This document shows positions 7,601 through 16,514 of a DNA stretch of 49,966 nucleotides, piece by piece (position 1 is the stretch's first letter; each line of letters starts with the position of its first letter). The stretch is from contig JBIICY010000011.1 of the NCBI GenBank assembly GCA_044238605.1, positions 1 to 49,966 of the forward strand, in the 5' to 3' direction. The notes under the pieces are model-generated. The model did no database searches. It saw only the letters and a list, made by a program, of their open reading frames with translations, and had not been told where the DNA came from. Source of the DNA: UBA10438 sp044238605 (GTDB taxonomy: Bacteria > Bacteroidota > Ignavibacteria > Kapaibacteriales > Kapaibacteriaceae). The position numbers and the translations under genes are program-made.

Positions 7601-9529
7601 ATGCGCATCCCTCCACATATCATCGATGAAGTACGCGTCAAGTCGGACATCGTTGACGTGGTAGGCGAGTATGTGAAGTTGCGTCACACAAGTCGCAACT
7701 ACCTCGGACTGTGCCCATTCCACAAGGAGAAGACACCCTCGTTCAACGTTAACCCTGAGCGTGGCATTTACAAGTGCTTTGGATGCGGCAAGGCTGGCAA
7801 TGTGATCACGTTTGTTGAAGAACACCTCCACATGGGGTTTGTTGATGCCGTGAAATTTCTTGCCACCAGAGCAGGCATAGAGATACCGGAAGAACGACGT
7901 GAAGATCCAACGGGAGAGTATGCTCGGCGCGACAATGCGTTAAAGGCTCTACGCGAGGCAGCCGAATTCTTTCAGCAGCATCTTGGTACTTCTGATGGTG
8001 CCCCGGCGAGAGCCTTATTTACGAAGAGGGGCTTTTTAGCGCAGACACAACAGGACTTCAAGCTTGGTGCAGCACCCGCCTCTTGGGATACTACCATGAA
8101 TCATTTGCTGGCAAGGGGCTTTGCTATCGAGCATCTTGTAGATGCCGGCATCGTGATCACGCGTGAGGATGGCAAAACGTACGACAGATTTCGAGGTCGG
8201 GCGATGTTTACGATCTCAGATGATGCCGGGCGTGTGGTAGGGTTCTCGGCACGTACGCTGACTGATGAGCCCGGACAGCCCAAGTATGTGAACTCTCCTC
8301 AAACAATTGTCTTTGAGAAGAGCCGACTCCTCTATGGCCTAGATCGTGCAAAACGCTCTATCTCTCAACAGCGCACTGCCGTGCTTGTAGAAGGCCAGGC
8401 AGATGTGATCACGTTGCATCAAGCAGGTATCACAACAGCTGTGGCAAGCTCTGGTACTGCGCTAACGCCTGATCAGCTGCGCATTCTCAAGAAACATGCC
8501 GACGTAATCATTCTTGTGTTCGATAGTGATGAGGCCGGACAAAAAGCTATCTCGAGAGGCATCGAACTGGGCTTGGCTGCAGGCTATGATGTAAAGTGTG
8601 TAGCCTTGCCTGCTGGACAAGACCCAGACTCACTTGTTCGCGAGCAAGGGGCAGATGTTCTCAAGGACATGATGACGCATGCCCCATCGTGGCTGCAGTT
8701 CCAAACAGAACGTTTCCGATCATTGGGTCAGTTAGACGATGCCGCCCAACAAGCGCGCGCTGTGCGTGTGATGCTCGAGTGGATCTCGCAGGTTCCAGAC
8801 ATGCTTCGGCATCCGTTTCTTGTGCGAGAACTCAGCGACGCATTCCGTCTCAATGAACAATTTCTTTCGGCCGAACTACAACGTCTGCGCTCGGGAAGCC
8901 GTCAAGCAGTGCAGGCTGCGCCGAGCGTTCAGCCTGCGCAGCATGCAGATCCAATGCCGGGCGTGCCCCAGCCCCCTCGCGAGATTCTGCAGCCTACCAC
9001 AACAGCTGTTATGCTACCGCCAGAGCGCGAACTTATTCGGATAGCACTGAGTTCAGAGCATGGCTTGGCCATACTTCTGAACGAAGTGCATGTTACCGAG
9101 AAGCATTTCTGGAGTCAGAGTGGACGTAAGATCTTTCGTAGCATACTTGTTGCCGAAGAAGAACACGGCAACGCTGCGGAGCACATCATTCACGACCCAT
9201 CGCTTACCTCTGACGAACGACGTGAGCTCGCAGACGTGCTCTTTGCGCATGCCACCCCAAGCTCTGTTTGGAAAACATTTGATGTCGACCTGCCAGAGAT
9301 TGACCTGCTGCGAGTGATTCGAGATGCACTTGTGAAAATCGAGATCCATCGTACACTTCAGGAGATCGATGTTCTAACGCAGCAGATCGAAGCTACACCA
9401 GACATGGACGAGCGTAAGCGTCTGGTGTACATGATCTCACAGATGTTTCAACGCCGGGAAGAACTCCGACGTATTCTTGAATCCGACACAAAGGATTTCT
9501 CGTGGCTGCGAGACGATTCACATTCCTGA
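7601..9529 (+). CDS. dnaG: DNA primase
   Basis: A 642-residue primase that lays down RNA primers at the replication fork. The N-terminal CHC2 zinc module has C38, H41, C59 and C62 (LCPFHKEKTPSF, YKCFGCGKAGN). The RNA-polymerase/Toprim core has VLVEGQADVITLHQAG with the catalytic Glu and VFDSDEAGQKA with the DxD acidic pair. After a Pro/Gln-rich linker the C-terminal part looks like the helicase-binding domain. A TTG at 7595 is in frame, but ATG 7601 is preferred. Tandem repeats lie directly upstream. Its 3' end overlaps the next gene by 28 bases. Confidence 0.95.
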   Translation: MRIPPHIIDEVRVKSDIVDVVGEYVKLRHTSRNYLGLCPFHKEKTPSFNVNPERGIYKCFGCGKAGNVITFVEEHLHMGFVDAVKFLATRAGIEIPEERREDPTGEYARRDNALKALREAAEFFQQHLGTSDGAPARALFTKRGFLAQTQQDFKLGAAPASWDTTMNHLLARGFAIEHLVDAGIVITREDGKTYDRFRGRAMFTISDDAGRVVGFSARTLTDEPGQPKYVNSPQTIVFEKSRLLYGLDRAKRSISQQRTAVLVEGQADVITLHQAGITTAVASSGTALTPDQLRILKKHADVIILVFDSDEAGQKAISRGIELGLAAGYDVKCVALPAGQDPDSLVREQGADVLKDMMTHAPSWLQFQTERFRSLGQLDDAAQQARAVRVMLEWISQVPDMLRHPFLVRELSDAFRLNEQFLSAELQRLRSGSRQAVQAAPSVQPAQHADPMPGVPQPPREILQPTTTAVMLPPERELIRIALSSEHGLAILLNEVHVTEKHFWSQSGRKIFRSILVAEEEHGNAAEHIIHDPSLTSDERRELADVLFAHATPSSVWKTFDVDLPEIDLLRVIRDALVKIEIHRTLQEIDVLTQQIEATPDMDERKRLVYMISQMFQRREELRRILESDTKDFSWLRDDSHS

Positions 9530-10428
9530 ACATCATTGGGTCGGTGCTACTTGCCATGGCCCTCTGGCTGTACGTTTCTCTGACACGAACGTACGAGGGG
9601 GATGTGCAGGTTCCAGTGATCGCCATACCACCTCCTGGACAGACGATCCTCTCGAATGTACCCAAGTTTATCACTGTGCATGTCCGTACAAATGGCTTAA
9701 ACCTTGTTAACATGACGTACTACAATAAGCCACAGGCGTGCACTCTGTATGTAACGAAACTGACATCTCTTGGGCCTGAACAGTATGCAATGACCAATGC
9801 CGAACTGCTGCGGGTGTTGTCGGATGTGGTGCCCTCGCGAATGCTTTCTACAGTCCCTTCTGAACTCGCATTCACGACTGGTACACCAGAGATAAAGAAG
9901 GTGCCTCTAACTGTTCCCTACTCTATTACTGTTCGTCCTGGGTTTATTCTTGTCTCGCCCCCTACACCTGAATTGGAAATGGTAACGCTTCGCGGGATGA
10001 AGTCGGTTGTGCAGAACATTACACAATGGTCTACAAACAAGATCTTCATCGAAGACGCACACGAAGCATCGACAATCGAGGTTCCTATCATGGACTCACT
10101 TGCCAGTGTGCTCGATGTGTCACCAAAGACAATCAAGGTAAAGCTTGACATCCAGCGACTGGCCGACCAGGTGATTCTTGATGTGCCCGTCACTCTTGTG
10201 GGCACCGCCGCCCAGTCGGACGTTGTGCTGCGTCCAACTCGCGTCAATGTTACCCTTCGTGGTGGTGTTCAGAATATCAGCACTCTTACCCGCGACGATC
10301 TCTCGGTTGAGATTGAGAGCATCCCGGCATCAGGTTACGCTGTGCCAAAGATTCGACTAACGAAGAACGCACGTGTCGTTAACACGGCACCTCGCATGGT
10401 CCAGGTTATTCGCACAACACGCCAGTAG
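9502..10428 (+). CDS. YbbR-like membrane-anchored protein
   Basis: A 308-residue protein starting at GTG inside the end of dnaG. One N-terminal transmembrane helix (FLNIIGSVLLAMALWLYVSL) is followed by an extracytoplasmic region with about three YbbR-type beta repeats: VPVIAIPPPGQTIL..PKFITVHV, VPLTVPYSITVRPGFILVSP and LDVPVTLVGTA..PTRVNVTLRG. In Firmicutes YbbR (CdaR) regulates the diadenylate cyclase CdaA; no such cyclase is present here. It ends convergently 17 bases from the queA stop. Confidence 0.7.
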   Translation: MAARRFTFLNIIGSVLLAMALWLYVSLTRTYEGDVQVPVIAIPPPGQTILSNVPKFITVHVRTNGLNLVNMTYYNKPQACTLYVTKLTSLGPEQYAMTNAELLRVLSDVVPSRMLSTVPSELAFTTGTPEIKKVPLTVPYSITVRPGFILVSPPTPELEMVTLRGMKSVVQNITQWSTNKIFIEDAHEASTIEVPIMDSLASVLDVSPKTIKVKLDIQRLADQVILDVPVTLVGTAAQSDVVLRPTRVNVTLRGGVQNISTLTRDDLSVEIESIPASGYAVPKIRLTKNARVVNTAPRMVQVIRTTRQ

Positions 10429-10445
10429 CTCTACACGAGGTGGTG

Positions 10446-11675
10446 TTAGCGAACAAGGAGTGATGAATCTCCATATGAGAGAAACCGGTAATCATTTTCT
10501 AGTGCAGAGTTATAGAGGTTTCGCCAGTTCTCCTCGCCCATGAAGGCCGCAACAAGCAGCATGAGGGTGTTTCCTGGTTGATGAAAGTTTGTGATCAGCG
10601 CATCTGCTGATGCTATTCGGCAACCAGGGGCGATCATGATACTGGTTTGTCCCCACAGGTTTTCGAGTTGTTTCGTCTGCATCCATTCCTGCAATGCCGT
10701 GAATGCCTGCGCACGGCTTATATCGCTGAGTGACTCATCAAATGCTGCCCATTGGTCAACATGCACGAATACTGTTTCGGGCAGCACACCAGTTGCAATG
10801 CGTGCGCCGACCACAAAGAGGGATTCCATCGTCCGTAACGAGGTTGTACCAACCAATGTAAGCCACGGTGTGTCCGACGAGGCATGGCGAGCCAGGTGCT
10901 TAACAGCTTCGTATGAAATGCCGAACCGTTCGGCGTGCATCGTATGGTCGCGGGCATCTGTAACCGTAACAGGCTGAAATGTTCCCAAGCCAACATGCAG
11001 CGTGAGCAGAGTTGTCGAAATGTTCTTCGATTCGATCTGATCTAACACCCTCTGTGTAAAATGCAGTCCAGCCGTAGGTGCGGCAACAGATCCTTCCTCC
11101 TTTGCATAGACCGTCTGGTATCGCTCAGCATCTACTGCCTCTACCTCACGGTGAATGTATGGCGGCAATGGAAGACGTCCGATGTGTTCAAGCACTGCTC
11201 CTAGCATCTGGCCCCCTTCCCAATGAAGCTCTACACTTGCGCTCGTTCCGTTGCGCTCCAGGACAGTTACTGTTAGCCCGCAATACTCATGTGTAAGCAC
11301 TGCGCCTTCATGCACGTTGCGTCCGCCGATCATGCAGTTCCAGACGCTCCGATCGGTAGACTGGAGCGTGATAGCGGGATCGGCAGATGGGGATGTTGGG
11401 TCCACCAGTAACACTTCAACCCTCCCACCGGTCTGCTTCGACATCAGGAGGCGTGCAGCGATCACGCGGGTTGAATTCATCACCAGCCCCGACCCCTCGG
11501 GCAGCAGAGATGCAAGATCCCGGAAGTGATAATGCTCAATTGACGAGTCAACGGCCGAGAACCTCAGCAACTTACTGGCATCTCGCTCGTCCAGCGGATA
11601 GGATGCGATGCGATCTGGTGGCAGCTCGTACGAATATCTCTGAATGTCGATGGTCGGGATAGACGGCCCGGGCAT
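10446..11675 (-). CDS. queA: S-adenosylmethionine:tRNA ribosyltransferase-isomerase
   Basis: This 409-residue enzyme converts preQ1 at tRNA position 34 to epoxyqueuosine using the ribosyl group of SAM. Conserved stretches are YELPPDRIASYPLDERDASKLL, GLVMNSTRVIAARL, LPLPPYIHR, YQTVYAKEEGSVAAPTAGLHFT, LHVGLGTFQPV and LITNFHQPGNTL. It is somewhat longer than E. coli QueA. It faces away from sppA; queF and queD lie about 2 kb off on the other strand, so preQ1 synthesis and its use on tRNA are encoded nearby but not co-transcribed. Confidence 0.95.
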   Translation of the reverse strand: MPGPSIPTIDIQRYSYELPPDRIASYPLDERDASKLLRFSAVDSSIEHYHFRDLASLLPEGSGLVMNSTRVIAARLLMSKQTGGRVEVLLVDPTSPSADPAITLQSTDRSVWNCMIGGRNVHEGAVLTHEYCGLTVTVLERNGTSASVELHWEGGQMLGAVLEHIGRLPLPPYIHREVEAVDAERYQTVYAKEEGSVAAPTAGLHFTQRVLDQIESKNISTTLLTLHVGLGTFQPVTVTDARDHTMHAERFGISYEAVKHLARHASSDTPWLTLVGTTSLRTMESLFVVGARIATGVLPETVFVHVDQWAAFDESLSDISRAQAFTALQEWMQTKQLENLWGQTSIMIAPGCRIASADALITNFHQPGNTLMLLVAAFMGEENWRNLYNSALENDYRFLSYGDSSLLVR

Positions 11676-11684
11676 GAATACCTC

Positions 11685-11692
11685 TAGTTTTG
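11685..11692 (+). promoter_or_regulatory. Candidate -7 element for sppA
   Basis: TAGTTTTG matches TAnnTTTG exactly. It lies in the queA-sppA divergent gap, about 97 bases before the sppA ATG. The implied leader is long and no -33 box was found, so this is tentative. Confidence 0.35.
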
Positions 11693-11788
11693 CATGGAAC
11701 TTCTGCTACGGTTGAAACCTTCTGGCAATACCTAGTGTCTCAACCAGCATACTGACGTAATCCTTGTTCATTTCACGTTACGATTACC

Positions 11789-13720
11789 ATGCAAGATACT
11801 CATCAGCCCATCCCACCTCCGCCGCTCATGCAGTCGCCTAAAAAGCGTTCGCGGTGGTGGATTCCAGTAGCAATCATTGGTGCTGTGATCCTTATTCCTG
11901 TGATCATGCTTGCCGTGTTTGCTGCATTTATCGGAGGAATCGTCGCCGGATTAGAATCTGGAGACCACGACGTTAAACCAATTGCTGAATCAACAGTTCT
12001 GGTTGTTGATCTTTCAGGGGGCTTGCCGGAGTATGCGACAGACATGCCGTTTTCTCTCGGTGATGGTCCCAAGGGACCTACACTCTACGAATCACTAGAT
12101 GCGATCGAGCGGGCCGCGGCCGACCCAAAAATCAAAGGCATTTACATACGCAATGGTGGCTCTGGAATGGGCATGGCAAAGCTCACAGAAGTTCGTGATG
12201 CTCTGCTCGGCTTTAAGAAGTCTAAGAAGTTTGTCTATGCATTCATCGATAACGGCACCAAATCACATTACTATCTCGCTACGGTGGCCGACAGCATTTT
12301 CATGCCGCAGGAGGGACTTCTGGAGTTTAATGCGTTTGGAGCTTCAGCCCCTTTCATGAAAGGCCTGTTTGACAAGGTGGGCGTTTCCTGGCATGTAGAG
12401 CAGTTTGAAGAGTATAAGTCAGCTGCCGAAACGATGTCTCGCGAGAACTGGTCTGCTCCGGCCAAGGAAGAGGTGCGCGCTCTGATTGAGCAGCGTCAGA
12501 CAATGTTTGCCAATGCCGTTGCAACCTCCCGTAACATCTCGGCTTCGGATGTTTCAACGCTTATGTCCAAAGGTTTGTACGTTCCAGATTCACTGCTCAA
12601 GTACCGTCTGATCGACGGCTTTGCGCGGGAATCGGAGCTTAAGGAGCGCATACAACGACGTCTCGATCCTGCAACAAAGGACGAGCATCCTAAGCTCGCA
12701 TCAGTATCGATTGAGCGCTACCTCGAAGCAGTCGAAGATCCAACGGCAACTGCAGACAAGGGCATCGCCATTGTCTATGCAAGCGGCGCAATCAGCGAAG
12801 GTGTAAACAAGAATGCTTTTGATCCAACCGGCATTTACTCGCGCACGCTGATCAAAGACTTGCGTTCTGCTGCCAGCAACGATGATGTCGATGCAATCGT
12901 GCTGCGCATTGATTCTCCAGGGGGCTCTGCATACGCATCCGATGAGATCTGGGCAGTGATTCGTGAGATCCGCCTTAAGAAGCCTGTGATAGCCTCGATG
13001 AGTGATGTGGCCGCTTCCGGAGGATACTACATAGCTATGGCATGCGACACAATCGTTACACATCCTGCAACGATAACGGGTTCGATTGGCGTGATTATGG
13101 CAATTCCAAACTTCTCTGGAACAGCCTCCAAGCTTGGTGTTACCGTAGACACCGTGTCAATGGGCGCTTCATCGAACTTCATGAATCCGTTGATGCCCCT
13201 TACCGATGCCGACAAATCCCAACTGCGGTCTCTCGGCGCCGGTATCTATAAGCGGTTTGTAGAGAAGGTTGCCACATCAAGAAAGAAGGAGTTCGAAGCT
13301 GCACGCTTGTTGGCTCGCGGACGCGTTTGGACTGGTGAAGCTGCACTTTCAGCTGGACTTGCAGACGTTTCTGGGGGGATCCAAAGCGCAATTGCTATTG
13401 CGAAGAAGCGCATTGGTGCAGCCGATGGCGAGCGCGTAGAGATCCTTACCTATCCCGAATCTGAAGACGGGCTCAACACCCTGCTACGCATGTTCAACAT
13501 CGACAACAACGAAGATGAGACCGCCGCATCTGCAGCATCGCTGATATCTCAGCGTTTTGCCCGAATGATCGGCACATCCAGCAGCAGTGTACCAGAACAG
13601 GTGGTAAATCGTCTGCCGCTCGGTCTGCGTCAGCAGGCCGCGTATTCCCTCCAGCTTGCAGATGTGGCCGCCAAAGACCGCGTTGTTATGGCCTTGCCAA
13701 TGATCTTTCCAATGGAGTGA
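11789..13720 (+). CDS. sppA: Signal peptide peptidase SppA, long form
   Basis: A 643-residue membrane serine protease that degrades cleaved signal peptides. A Pro-rich N-terminal tail is followed by a transmembrane helix (VAIIGAVILIPVIMLAVFAAF), then two tandem S49 domains. The general-base Lys is K210 in EEYKSAAETM and the nucleophile is S410 in DVAASGGYYIA, nearly the same positions as K209/S409 of the E. coli 67K enzyme. LRIDSPGGSA and TGSIGVIM complete the fold signature. The gene is divergent from queA. Confidence 0.94.
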   Translation: MQDTHQPIPPPPLMQSPKKRSRWWIPVAIIGAVILIPVIMLAVFAAFIGGIVAGLESGDHDVKPIAESTVLVVDLSGGLPEYATDMPFSLGDGPKGPTLYESLDAIERAAADPKIKGIYIRNGGSGMGMAKLTEVRDALLGFKKSKKFVYAFIDNGTKSHYYLATVADSIFMPQEGLLEFNAFGASAPFMKGLFDKVGVSWHVEQFEEYKSAAETMSRENWSAPAKEEVRALIEQRQTMFANAVATSRNISASDVSTLMSKGLYVPDSLLKYRLIDGFARESELKERIQRRLDPATKDEHPKLASVSIERYLEAVEDPTATADKGIAIVYASGAISEGVNKNAFDPTGIYSRTLIKDLRSAASNDDVDAIVLRIDSPGGSAYASDEIWAVIREIRLKKPVIASMSDVAASGGYYIAMACDTIVTHPATITGSIGVIMAIPNFSGTASKLGVTVDTVSMGASSNFMNPLMPLTDADKSQLRSLGAGIYKRFVEKVATSRKKEFEAARLLARGRVWTGEAALSAGLADVSGGIQSAIAIAKKRIGAADGERVEILTYPESEDGLNTLLRMFNIDNNEDETAASAASLISQRFARMIGTSSSSVPEQVVNRLPLGLRQQAAYSLQLADVAAKDRVVMALPMIFPME

Positions 13721-13828
13721 TTCCTGCGTGTGGAATGTTCACCACGCATTCCGCAAACAACACGCAGATCATGCTCCTGCACAGCGGCGTCCACCTGAAA
13801 AGGAGGGCGCCGTTCTTCGTTAAGCCCG

Positions 13829-13836
13829 TATCTTTG
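13829..13836 (+). promoter_or_regulatory. -7 element 4 bases before queF ATG (leaderless start)
   Basis: TATCTTTG matches TAnnTTTG exactly and ends 4 bases before the queF ATG at 13841. Because transcription in Bacteroidetes starts a few bases after this element, the mRNA would begin at or next to the start codon. The same 4-base spacing is found at 34817-34824 and 39007-39014. Confidence 0.6.
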
Positions 13837-13840
13837 CACC

Positions 13841-14179
13841 ATGAATCTAGAAACATTTCCCAATCCTCGGCCGGGACGCCGGTTCACGATCACGCATGTA
13901 AACCCTGAGTTTACATCTGTTTGTCCAAAGACGGGTTTGCCCGATTTTGGCACGATCACCGTTGAGTACATTCCAAATGAGGTCTGCATAGAGCTCAAGG
14001 CACTCAAGTACTATTACTTCGACTTCCGTCAGCGCGGAATTTTCTACGAAGCTGTTACCAATCAGATCCTTGATGATCTTGTTGCAGCATGCGATCCAAT
14101 CTGGATGCGTGTAACAGCCGATTGGAAAGCGCGGGGTGGCATCAACAGCACGATCGTTGCAGAGCACAATAAGGCCTGA
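13841..14179 (+). CDS. queF: NADPH-dependent 7-cyano-7-deazaguanine reductase
   Basis: A 112-residue unimodular (YkvM-type) QueF that reduces preQ0 to preQ1, the base later inserted into tRNA for queuosine. The thioimide-forming cysteine is C28 in TSVCPKTGLPDFG, with the conserved Asp seven residues on. The QueF signature ELKALKYYYFDFRQRGIFYE is present. A -7 element 4 bases upstream suggests a leaderless transcript. The queD gene starts 4 bases after its stop. Confidence 0.95.
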   Translation: MNLETFPNPRPGRRFTITHVNPEFTSVCPKTGLPDFGTITVEYIPNEVCIELKALKYYYFDFRQRGIFYEAVTNQILDDLVAACDPIWMRVTADWKARGGINSTIVAEHNKA

Positions 14180-14183
14180 TCTC

Positions 14184-14606
14184 ATGCGAACGACAATCTC
14201 CAAGCAGTTCCGTTGGGAAATGGGACACCGTCTCCCCATGCACAAAGGCTTGTGCCGCAATATCCATGGCCACTCTTACGAGGCGCACGTTATTCTTAGC
14301 GGCGAGCTCGATGAACAAGGTATGGTGATGGATTACTTTGACATGAAGGGGCTTATTCAATCCAAGGTTGACGAGTTAGACCACGCATTCCTCTGCGACA
14401 GTTCCGATGCCGTAGTGCTGGAGTTTCTCCTCGAGCACAAGTTGAAGCATGTTATCGTTGATTTTCCAACAACAGCAGAAAACATTGCTCGCATGCTGTG
14501 CGACCATGTTGTATCCATGCTGCCATCTGGACACCGTCTCGATGCCGTAAAGATTCGTGTGTTTGAAACAGAAAAAACCTACGCTGAAGTGGAGCAATCA
14601 CTATGA
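14184..14606 (+). CDS. queD: 6-carboxy-tetrahydropterin synthase
   Basis: A 140-residue pterin synthase-family enzyme that turns dihydroneopterin triphosphate into 6-carboxy-tetrahydropterin, the entry to preQ0. Zinc ligands are H15 in WEMGHRL and H28/H30 in NIHGHSYEA, with catalytic C24 just before. The later motif DYFDMKGLIQSKVDELDHAFL is conserved, and VRVFETEKTYAEV ends the domain. The frame is open upstream to 14136, but ATG 14184 follows queF and gives the normal N-terminus. The end overlaps gltX by ATGA. queC and queE are not in this window. Confidence 0.93.
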   Translation: MRTTISKQFRWEMGHRLPMHKGLCRNIHGHSYEAHVILSGELDEQGMVMDYFDMKGLIQSKVDELDHAFLCDSSDAVVLEFLLEHKLKHVIVDFPTTAENIARMLCDHVVSMLPSGHRLDAVKIRVFETEKTYAEVEQSL

Positions 14607-16054
14607 GTGTTCGAGTTCGATTCGCCCCCTCTCCAACGGGCTTTCTCCATATTGGTAGTCTGCGCACAGCGCTCTATAACTACCTCTTCGCCAAGCATCA
14701 TGGCGGCACATGTATCCTGCGTATTGAGGACACAGACCGCACGCGCTTTGTTGACGGGGCTATTGAAGAACAGATCAGCTCTCTTGCATGGGCTGGCGTT
14801 ACCTTTGACGAAGGCCCCCATGTTGGCGGCAACCATGGTCCGTACACCCAAAGCGAGCGCTTCGATCTGTATCGTGAATACGGCATGAAGCTGGTAGAAA
14901 ACAATACCGCATACTACGCGTTTGACACATCAGAAGAACTCGACGCCATGCGTGCACGTCAGCAGAACGCAGGCATTGCACCTAAGTACGATCGGTCGGC
15001 AATGCGCAATCAATACACGCTGGGAGAGCTCGAGACTGCCCGGCTGCTGGCTGAAAACGCTCCGCATGTTATCCGACTCAAAGTGCCGCTGCAGCAGGAC
15101 ATCAGATTTAACGATCTGATTCGGGGGGAAGTGGTGGTAAATGGACGTGAAATCGATGACCAGATCCTCCTTAAAAGCGACGGCTTCCCAACATATCACC
15201 TCGCAAATGTTGTTGATGACCATTTGATGGAAATCACGCACGTTATTCGTGCCGAAGAATGGCTGCCGTCAACACCAAAACACATCATTCTGTATCAAGC
15301 ATTTGGTTGGGAACCACCAAAGTTTGCGCACGTGCCACTTCTGCTCAACCCAGACCGCTCAAAAATGAGCAAGCGTCATGGCGACGTGATGGTTCGCGAC
15401 TTTGCTGCCAAGGGCTTCTTTCCTGATGCACTCGTAAACTTTGTTTCCTTGTGCGGATGGAATCCCGGGACGGACAACGAGTTCTTCTCAATGCAGCAGC
15501 TTATTGATTCATTCACACTCGAACGTGTGAATAAAGCCGGTGCCGTGTTTGATTATCAGAAGCTCAACTGGATGAATGGTGAGTATCTGAAGAATCGCAA
15601 CCTTCATGACCTTGCGCGCGAGCTCCATCCACGTCTTGTAGATCGCAACTTCCCATACATCGAGGAACACTATGTAGCGGATGTGATCGAGCTAGTTCGA
15701 GAACGCGTAGCGTTTCTTGCAGACATCACAGACTTTGCAGATTACTTGTTTGGCGACACGCTAGCACCGCTCACTCCTGAAGCTCTCGAGGTGCTGGGGA
15801 AGGTTCCTACACTAAAGACCGCAATGGAAACGTTCAAACAAGGTCTGGGGGCCGATACACTTGCATCACAAGATGCATTTAAGGGGCTTGCACAAGCCGC
15901 TGCAGATGCAGCTGGAGTAAAGCAAGGAGCTCTAATGAAGCCCCTTCGACTGGTACTGACCCACCGTGAAGTGGGTGCTGATTTGTTTAGAACGATACAG
16001 TTGATCGGAGTGGAAAGATGTCTGCAGCGTCTCGACGCATTTCTCGCTGGTTGA
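14603..16054 (+). CDS. gltX: Glutamyl-tRNA synthetase
   Basis: A 483-residue class I aminoacyl-tRNA synthetase charging tRNA-Glu. The HIGH-type motif is FAPSPTGFLHIGS near residue 16, followed by the family stretch LRIEDTDRTR. The KMSKR loop is RSKMSKRHGDVMV near residue 256. The C-terminal helical anticodon-binding domain is complete. It starts inside the queD stop (ATGA) and overlaps the next gene by 37 bases, so queF-queD-gltX-lipoprotein look like one transcript. Confidence 0.96.
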   Translation: MSVRVRFAPSPTGFLHIGSLRTALYNYLFAKHHGGTCILRIEDTDRTRFVDGAIEEQISSLAWAGVTFDEGPHVGGNHGPYTQSERFDLYREYGMKLVENNTAYYAFDTSEELDAMRARQQNAGIAPKYDRSAMRNQYTLGELETARLLAENAPHVIRLKVPLQQDIRFNDLIRGEVVVNGREIDDQILLKSDGFPTYHLANVVDDHLMEITHVIRAEEWLPSTPKHIILYQAFGWEPPKFAHVPLLLNPDRSKMSKRHGDVMVRDFAAKGFFPDALVNFVSLCGWNPGTDNEFFSMQQLIDSFTLERVNKAGAVFDYQKLNWMNGEYLKNRNLHDLARELHPRLVDRNFPYIEEHYVADVIELVRERVAFLADITDFADYLFGDTLAPLTPEALEVLGKVPTLKTAMETFKQGLGADTLASQDAFKGLAQAAADAAGVKQGALMKPLRLVLTHREVGADLFRTIQLIGVERCLQRLDAFLAG

Positions 16055-16509
16055 TCCTGACAGGATCTGTGGCTGTGCTGGTGGGGTGTTTGTCTGCAAC
16101 ACGACAGCGTCCAACCGCGCCAGCCCCCTGCATTCGTGAGAATCAGCGGGATATCGTTGTTCGTTGGGGCACCGAAGATGACTCGCTGAAGACGTTGACA
16201 CGGTTCTCAATGAATACGAAGGGCGAAGTGTTTCGATACAGTGGTCCAATCACCGACACCATATCAGAAACATATGTCACGCATCTTGACGCCTCCGACT
16301 ATTGCGACGTAGCTGCATCTGTGAACACCACATTTCTCAAAACTCAGGCACTGAGTGTACGTGGCAAACGCGCTCGTTACATCGAGTACATCAACCCGCA
16401 TACAGATGTATATTTACGGGCAATGTGGAATCCAGATCTTTCTACATTTCAAAGTCGAGATATGCGCGCCGAGTATGATCGACTCATGGACTACATACAG
16501 AAATATTGA
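16018..16509 (+). CDS. Small lipoprotein of unknown function
   Basis: A 163-residue product whose start lies within the last 37 bases of gltX in another frame. The N-terminus is a lipoprotein signal: Arg-rich n-region, hydrophobic WLILTGSVAVLVG and lipobox LVGC. After a short Pro/Thr-rich spacer come about 120 residues of mixed polar sequence, including RWGTEDDSLKTLTRFSMNTK. I do not recognise a family. It is probably co-transcribed with the NtrC-type regulator that begins 5 bases after its stop. Confidence 0.72.
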   Translation: MSAASRRISRWLILTGSVAVLVGCLSATRQRPTAPAPCIRENQRDIVVRWGTEDDSLKTLTRFSMNTKGEVFRYSGPITDTISETYVTHLDASDYCDVAASVNTTFLKTQALSVRGKRARYIEYINPHTDVYLRAMWNPDLSTFQSRDMRAEYDRLMDYIQKY

Positions 16510-16514
16510 TACCG

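Noticed and set aside
7348..7831. Long minus-strand open frames with repeated LLAARCSLLATRC-type peptides opposite folK and dnaG
   Set aside because: They are the antisense translation of the heptamer array and of folK/dnaG. A 7-base repeat stays open in every frame that lacks a stop, so length is not evidence of coding.
13721..13840. preQ1 riboswitch in front of queF
   Set aside because: No preQ1-I or preQ1-II type hairpin with the conserved A-rich tail is visible, and a -7 element 4 bases before ATG leaves no leader for a riboswitch.
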